A stretch of DNA of 9,068 nucleotides from Halobacteriovorax sp. (GTDB lineage: Bacteria > Bdellovibrionota > Bacteriovoracia > Bacteriovoracales > Bacteriovoracaceae), in the NCBI GenBank assembly GCA_002686115.1, contig NZAF01000121.1, positions 1 through 9,068 of the forward strand. The letters run 5' to 3'. How positions within the stretch are numbered: the first letter of the stretch is position 1; the number at the start of each line of letters is the position of its first letter. The position numbers and the translations under genes are program-made. Under the pieces are notes generated by a model that searched no databases, was not told the origin of the DNA, and saw nothing but the letters and a program-made list of their open reading frames with translations. This document shows, piece after piece, positions 6,301-9,068 of the stretch.

Positions 6301-6761
6301 GTGGAAATTAGTCTTTGATGAAGGTTTTCCATACCATCTTTTAGGATATCAAGGACAGTCTCAAAGCCATCAGCACCTCCATAGTATGGATCTGGTACTT
6401 CTTTTTCTGTTCTCGTTTTTAAAAAATGACAAAATGGAGTGAGCTTATTTTTATGTTCCTCACTTGTCGCCTTAAGCACAAGCGTATTGTAATTGCTATT
6501 GTCCATCGTCACAATAAGATCAAAGTTTTCAAAATCATCTCTTTTAAATCCTCTTGAGATACTTGTGATTTCAACTCCTCTCTCTCTTGCATGATCCCTC
6601 ATTCTTTGATCTGCTGGCTCCCCTTCATGGTAGGCACTTGTTCCAGCAGAATCCACTTCTATGTCACTGATTCCATTAGTTTCGAGATAAGACTTATAAA
6701 CAGCTTCCGCTGCAGGAGATCGACAAATGTTGCCAAGGCAGACAAATAAAACTTTCTTCAT
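6297..6761 (-). CDS. Low-molecular-weight protein tyrosine phosphatase
   Basis: This 154-residue cytosolic enzyme belongs to the LMW-PTP family, whose members dephosphorylate phosphotyrosine through a cysteinyl-phosphate intermediate; bacterial versions such as Wzb often control exopolysaccharide tyrosine kinases. The P-loop C-x5-R-S is at the N-terminus (Cys8-L-G-N-I-C-Arg14-Ser15) and the general acid Asp124 sits in D-P-Y-Y at 124-127. D-S-A-G-T at 37-41 and M-D at 86-87 are also family positions, so it should be active. The fold-related arsenate reductases are less likely given D-P-Y-Y. It is the first gene of the minus-strand operon, with AAGGA 11 bases before the ATG, and its stop overlaps the greB start by four bases. 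No tyrosine kinase is in the window, so its substrate is unknown. Confidence 0.94.
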   Translation of the reverse strand: MKKVLFVCLGNICRSPAAEAVYKSYLETNGISDIEVDSAGTSAYHEGEPADQRMRDHARERGVEITSISRGFKRDDFENFDLIVTMDNSNYNTLVLKATSEEHKNKLTPFCHFLKTRTEKEVPDPYYGGADGFETVLDILKDGMENLHQRLIST

Positions 6762-6808
6762 AATTTTTATATTCCTTATGGTAATATGATAGTGAATGGA
6801 GGACGCTC
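6762..6808. promoter_or_regulatory. Short divergent promoter region between phosphatase and deformylase genes
   Basis: Only 47 bases separate the two divergent start codons, so promoters for both operons must overlap here or extend into the 5' coding ends. On the plus strand TATGAT (6785-6790) is a good -10 candidate, but no convincing -35 lies 16-18 bases upstream. GGAGG at 6798-6802, six bases before the deformylase ATG, is a strong ribosome site. On the minus strand no clear -10/-35 pair was found. Confidence 0.35.
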
Positions 6809-7351
6809 ATGGCAATAAAAGAAGTCATAAAAATGGGACACCCTACACTAAGGTTAACTGCTAAAGAATTGACTCAAGACGAAGTGAACTCTAAATGGAT
6901 GAAGTCCCTTCTAGATGATATGAGAGACACGATGAATCACCTTGGTGGAATCGGAATTGCCGCTCCACAAATAAACGAATCATATCAGGTTGCAATCATT
7001 CATCTTCCCCCAGAGTCAGATCGCTATGAAGATGTAGAGGAAAGTCAAGAATTTGTTATTATCAATCCAAAAATAAAAGTTTTAGATGAACAGACTCAAA
7101 TATTTTGGGAAGGATGCCTTTCAGTTCCAGGACTTAGAGGAAAGGTAGAAAGACCTGCTCATATTAAAATAGACTACCTTGACCTCGATTACAAAGAGCA
7201 AAGTATAGAGCTTGACGGCTTCTTGGCGACAGTCTTCCAACATGAACTTGATCACTTATTTGGAGTGCTATATGTTGATAAAGTCATTGAAAATTCGTTG
7301 ATGTACGAAGAGGAACAACAAAAGTTCCACTCTGAAGATGTAAACACGTAA
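6809..7351 (+). CDS. def: Peptide deformylase
   Basis: Peptide deformylase removes the formyl group from the initiator methionine of new proteins, using a catalytic metal (usually iron). All three family motifs are present: G-I-G-I-A-A-P-Q at 47-54, E-G-C-L-S at 101-105 with metal ligand Cys103, and Q-H-E-L-D-H at 144-149 with ligands His145 and His149 and catalytic Glu146. At 180 residues it is within the usual 150-190. The segment around 66-82 (P-P-E-S-D-R-Y-E-D-V-E-E-S) is an acidic insertion between strands. GGAGG six bases before the ATG sets the start. The usual partner fmt is not downstream; instead a 55-residue membrane protein follows after 58 bases with no terminator in between. The gene ends with two consecutive TAA codons. 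Confidence 0.96.
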   Translation: MAIKEVIKMGHPTLRLTAKELTQDEVNSKWMKSLLDDMRDTMNHLGGIGIAAPQINESYQVAIIHLPPESDRYEDVEESQEFVIINPKIKVLDEQTQIFWEGCLSVPGLRGKVERPAHIKIDYLDLDYKEQSIELDGFLATVFQHELDHLFGVLYVDKVIENSLMYEEEQQKFHSEDVNT

Positions 7352-7409
7352 TAAAAGCTTAAGAATTTAAGAAAATCTCTCGATAAAAAATTAATTGAGG
7401 TGATTTATC

Positions 7410-7577
7410 ATGAGTATTCTAGATACGATAAAATGGTCCCTACTTATTATTGCCGTGATCTACGTTAATGTCATCAGCTACCAGTCCTTTATGAATGTTG
7501 ATAAGAAAAGCCGTAAGCCAGCTAGTGAGGTAGTAACCCAGACAACAAATAGTGAAAGTTACTATATTCAAAAGTAA
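7410..7577 (+). CDS. Small single-pass membrane protein, 55 residues
   Basis: This short gene starts at ATG with a strong GAGGTGA ribosome site (7397-7403) six bases upstream. It encodes a short N-terminus, one hydrophobic helix at about residues 9-27 (W-S-L-L-I-I-A-V-I-Y-V-N-V-I-S), a basic patch D-K-K-S-R-K at 31-36, and a polar Ser/Thr/Gln tail. The charges place the basic patch in the cytoplasm, so the N-terminus would face outward, or the helix could be an uncleaved anchor. No family is recognised. It lies 58 bases after the deformylase gene and stops three bases before the convergent permease stop. The ribosome site, clean stop and sensible membrane topology make it a real gene more likely than chance, but there is no homology evidence. 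Confidence 0.65.
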   Translation: MSILDTIKWSLLIIAVIYVNVISYQSFMNVDKKSRKPASEVVTQTTNSESYYIQK

Positions 7578-7580
7578 CTA

Positions 7581-8624
7581 TTAGGCCGTTATATTCTTAA
7601 GCTTATTCATCGTTTTAGGTAATTCTTTTAACAAAAGAGATCTTAAAAGTAGAATGACAAAGAAAACCGTCAGAATGATATCAAAAATTGATGTATGTAC
7701 ATGCTCATGAGCTTCCACTTTAAAATTAACAGGAAGAGAAAAACTAGTATAAATATAGTCCGTTACAAAAGACATAATTAGCGCGATGACAACAATAGAA
7801 AAAACATTAATCAGAATTCCTTTTTTCCCTATATACTTTCCGATAACTAAAATATTTGAAACATTAGTAGCTGGACCAACAAGCAAAATGAGAAGGGCCA
7901 TTCCCGGACTCATCCCCTTCATGACAAGAGAGGCCGCAACAGGTGTCGTTGCCGACGCACAAATATAAAGAGGCACTCCAATTGCTAAAATGACAACTCT
8001 TCCAAGAATACCGTCAAGACCTTCAAAAAAGTTAGGAGGTACTACGTAATTAATAAGTGCTCCTGCAAAAATTCCTACAGCAAGCCAAAATGCTAAGTCA
8101 TCCATCAATTCAATAAAAGAGAAGTGAAATGACTTTTTCATTTTCTGAGCAAATGTAAGTTCGTTATTATTAGAAGACGTTTTCTTGCAACAACTCTTTT
8201 GTTCTTCTTCAATAAGAATATCTTCGTTATTAAACATGAGCTGCAAAGTCCCCGCAAAAAATGCAGAAAGAAAAGCTGCAATGGGACGAATAATTGTCAT
8301 TGGAAGATCCATCATTCCATAAGTCATAGCAATAGAATCAATACCAGACTCTGGTGTGGAAATAAGAAAAGATGAAGTGGCACTATTTGATGCTCCACTC
8401 TTTTTTAGAGTTGCAGCTGTGGGAATGACAGCACAACTACAAAGAGGTAGAGGTATTCCATATAATGAAGATTTAAAAATTCCTGAAAAACCTTTTCCAC
8501 CAAGGGACTTTTTTATTCTGTCTGTAGAGATAAATACATGTATTAATCCCGATAGAAAAAGACCAAGTATCAGAAAAGGAGCCGCCGATATTAGATATGA
8601 CCATGTCTCAGTTAAAAAGTTCAT
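7581..8624 (-). CDS. SO_0444/ArsP-like (DUF318) metal-efflux permease
   Basis: This 347-residue inner-membrane permease belongs to the DUF318/COG0701 group, and the sequence best fits the SO_0444-type proposed Cu/Zn efflux transporters; ArsP-like organoarsenical permeases are the main alternative. The fold is a two-fold repeat: G-I-P-L-P-L-C-S-C-A-V-I-P at 56-68 and G-V-P-L-Y-I-C-A-S-A-T-T-P at 216-228, each followed by a K-x-G motif, with S-T-P-E-S-G at 89-94 and V-G-P-A-T-N at 249-254. Cys62, Cys64 and Cys222 sit in these membrane motifs. A cytosolic loop has a K-S-C-C-K-K motif (Cys145-Cys146), and a late loop has His306, His308 and His310; both look like metal ligands. About eight membrane helices are visible. 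The only ribosome site, GAGG, lies just two bases before the ATG, which is unusually close; no other in-frame start is nearby. Confidence 0.87.
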   Translation of the reverse strand: MNFLTETWSYLISAAPFLILGLFLSGLIHVFISTDRIKKSLGGKGFSGIFKSSLYGIPLPLCSCAVIPTAATLKKSGASNSATSSFLISTPESGIDSIAMTYGMMDLPMTIIRPIAAFLSAFFAGTLQLMFNNEDILIEEEQKSCCKKTSSNNNELTFAQKMKKSFHFSFIELMDDLAFWLAVGIFAGALINYVVPPNFFEGLDGILGRVVILAIGVPLYICASATTPVAASLVMKGMSPGMALLILLVGPATNVSNILVIGKYIGKKGILINVFSIVVIALIMSFVTDYIYTSFSLPVNFKVEAHEHVHTSIFDIILTVFFVILLLRSLLLKELPKTMNKLKNITA

Positions 8625-8643
8625 AGCCTCAATATAGCTTCAT

Positions 8644-8659
8644 AGGACGAATAAGTCCT
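8644..8659. promoter_or_regulatory. Inverted repeat upstream of the permease gene (possible operator or leader hairpin)
   Basis: AGGAC-N6-GTCCT is a perfect 5-bp inverted repeat 20 bases before the permease ATG and at the predicted transcription start. It could be an operator for a metal-responsive repressor or a small hairpin in the leader RNA. It lacks a T tract, so it is not a terminator. No regulator gene lies in the window. Confidence 0.35.
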
Positions 8660-8664
8660 GTGAT

Positions 8665-8694
8665 TTCATAAGATTTAACTCATAAATGACTCAA
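8665..8694 (-). promoter_or_regulatory. Candidate promoter for the permease gene
   Basis: On the minus strand TTGAGT (8694-8689) is followed after 18 bases by TATGAA (8670-8665), each matching sigma-70 consensus at four of six positions. Transcription would start near 8657, inside the neighbouring inverted repeat, leaving a leader of about 30 bases. Modest matches alone would not be convincing; position upstream of the gene adds some support. Confidence 0.35.
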
Positions 8695-8753
8695 AAGATC
8701 ACGAACACTGCGAAATAAATAGAAATTAACTATAAATTTCTTACAAAAAAATA

Positions 8754-8782
8754 TTGACGAATATATTCGAAATAACTATATT
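8754..8782 (+). promoter_or_regulatory. Sigma-70 promoter of the tRNA-Asp gene
   Basis: TTGACG (8754-8759), a 17-base spacer, then TATATT (8777-8782) matches consensus at five of six positions in each hexamer with ideal spacing. The -10 ends 16 bases before the tRNA, so transcription should start about 8-10 bases upstream of the mature 5' end. The spacer contains most of a perfect 12-base palindrome, CGAATATATTCG (8758-8769). Confidence 0.8.
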
Positions 8783-8798
8783 ATCTCTTACGAACTAC

Positions 8799-8875
8799 GG
8801 GGGTGTAGTTAAGTTGGTTATAACGTCTGCCTGTCACGCAGAAGGCCGAGGGTTCGAGTCCCTTCACTCCCGCCA
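8799..8875 (+). tRNA. tRNA-Asp (anticodon GUC), CCA encoded
   Basis: The 77-base gene folds as a standard cloverleaf. The acceptor stem pairs 8799-8805 with 8865-8871 and includes one G-U pair. The D stem is GTTA/TAAC (8808-8811 with 8821-8824). The anticodon stem is TCTGC/GCAGA (8826-8830 with 8838-8842) around anticodon GTC at 8833-8835. A five-base variable loop follows, then the T stem 8848-8852 with 8860-8864 around TTCGAGT. Discriminator G73 (8872) and the GUC anticodon are aspartate identity elements. CCA is encoded at 8873-8875. It reads divergently from the permease gene and appears to be a single-gene transcription unit. Confidence 0.97.
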
Positions 8876-8888
8876 TTTAAATTTTAAC

Positions 8889-8900
8889 GTTCTTCGGAAC
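8889..8900 (+). other. UUCG-tetraloop hairpin in the tRNA-Asp trailer
   Basis: GTTC-TTCG-GAAC forms a 4-bp stem closed by the C(UUCG)G tetraloop, an exceptionally stable loop class. It lies 13 bases after the encoded CCA and before the terminator. It may guide or block 3' processing nucleases on the precursor; that role is inferred. Confidence 0.5.
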
Positions 8901-8911
8901 TTAAGATATCT

Positions 8912-8940
8912 AAGCCGAGTTAACCCACTCGGCTTTTTTT
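8912..8940 (+). terminator. Strong intrinsic terminator of the tRNA-Asp transcript
   Basis: A perfect 9-bp stem (AAGCCGAGT / ACTCGGCTT) with a six-base loop ends in an uninterrupted T run (8934-8940). The G/C-rich core and T tract are the classical Rho-independent form, and its place 37 bases after the tRNA fits a monocistronic unit. Confidence 0.93.
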
Positions 8941-9068
8941 AATGAGCTTCGATTTCTTTCCCCCTAGAACTAAAAGAAAAACCTTTGGTCCCCAATGTGC
9001 CAAGCATAATCGATTCAATCAGTGGAATTGAGGTTCTACTCCCTTAATGGTGGAATGCACCGCACTCA
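8941..9068. other. Terminal segment without a supportable gene
   Basis: After the terminator neither strand holds a convincing gene. On the plus strand an ATG at 8942 opens a 29-codon frame with no ribosome site, closing with TGA. On the minus strand one frame stays open from about 9044 to a TAA directly abutting the terminator, but it is closed by a stop upstream, at about 9044-9046. Either could be chance or a decayed gene end. Two near-copies of TGGAAT (after AG and GG) occur at about 9021 and 9050, too short to call a repeat. Confidence 0.4.

Noticed and set aside
7357..7371. Short inverted repeat CTTAA...TTAAG after the deformylase gene as a terminator
   Set aside because: The stem is five weak A/T-rich pairs with no T tract on the plus strand, so it would not terminate def transcription.
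8356..8637. Plus-strand 93-codon open frame
   Set aside because: It is antisense to the permease gene, covering its conserved first repeat motif.
8754..8942. Plus-strand 62-codon open frame
   Set aside because: It starts within the promoter and runs through the tRNA-Asp gene and its terminator; the cloverleaf explains the sequence.

Overview
The window is AT-rich chromosomal DNA with compact, mostly housekeeping gene content. Two features suggest a low-GC predatory or marine deltaproteobacterial-type bacterium of the Bdellovibrionota (Bacteriovorax/Halobacteriovorax-like): a large lipoprotein built of repeated Cys-rich and Ig-like modules, and several small orphan secreted or membrane proteins next to core genes. 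This placement is an inference from gene style, not from any marker comparison.

Layout. (1) 2-2206, minus: the N-terminal 735 residues of a very large surface lipoprotein whose 3' end lies outside the window. It has six tandem 53-54-residue six-cysteine modules followed by two ~109-residue beta-rich repeats. (2) 2381-3202, plus: a divergent, secreted, 8-cysteine protein of unknown function, ending in a likely intrinsic terminator. (3) 3262-4613, plus: nrdR, nusB and a 133-residue orphan in tight succession, probably one operon (nrdR and nusB overlap by 20 bp). (4) 6761-4610, minus: a four-gene operon in transcription order low-molecular-weight protein tyrosine phosphatase, GreB-type transcript-cleavage factor, DUF6165-like protein, SAM methyltransferase. 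It converges on the preceding operon with overlapping stop codons. (5) 6809-7577, plus: peptide deformylase, then a 55-residue single-pass membrane protein. (6) 8624-7581, minus: a permease of the SO_0444/ArsP-like (DUF318) metal-efflux type, with a possible promoter and an inverted repeat upstream. (7) 8799-8875, plus: tRNA-Asp(GUC) with a near-consensus promoter, a UUCG hairpin in the trailer and a strong terminator. The last ~130 bases hold no convincing gene.

How the genes work together. NrdR (deoxyribonucleotide synthesis control), NusB (antitermination at rRNA operons), GreB (rescue of backtracked RNA polymerase), deformylase (N-terminal maturation) and tRNA-Asp are core information-processing functions. 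The parts most likely to be undescribed are the modular lipoprotein with its divergent 8-Cys neighbour, and the coupling of a phosphatase, Gre factor, DUF6165 protein and methyltransferase in one translationally tight operon. No mobile element, CRISPR array or phage gene was seen.
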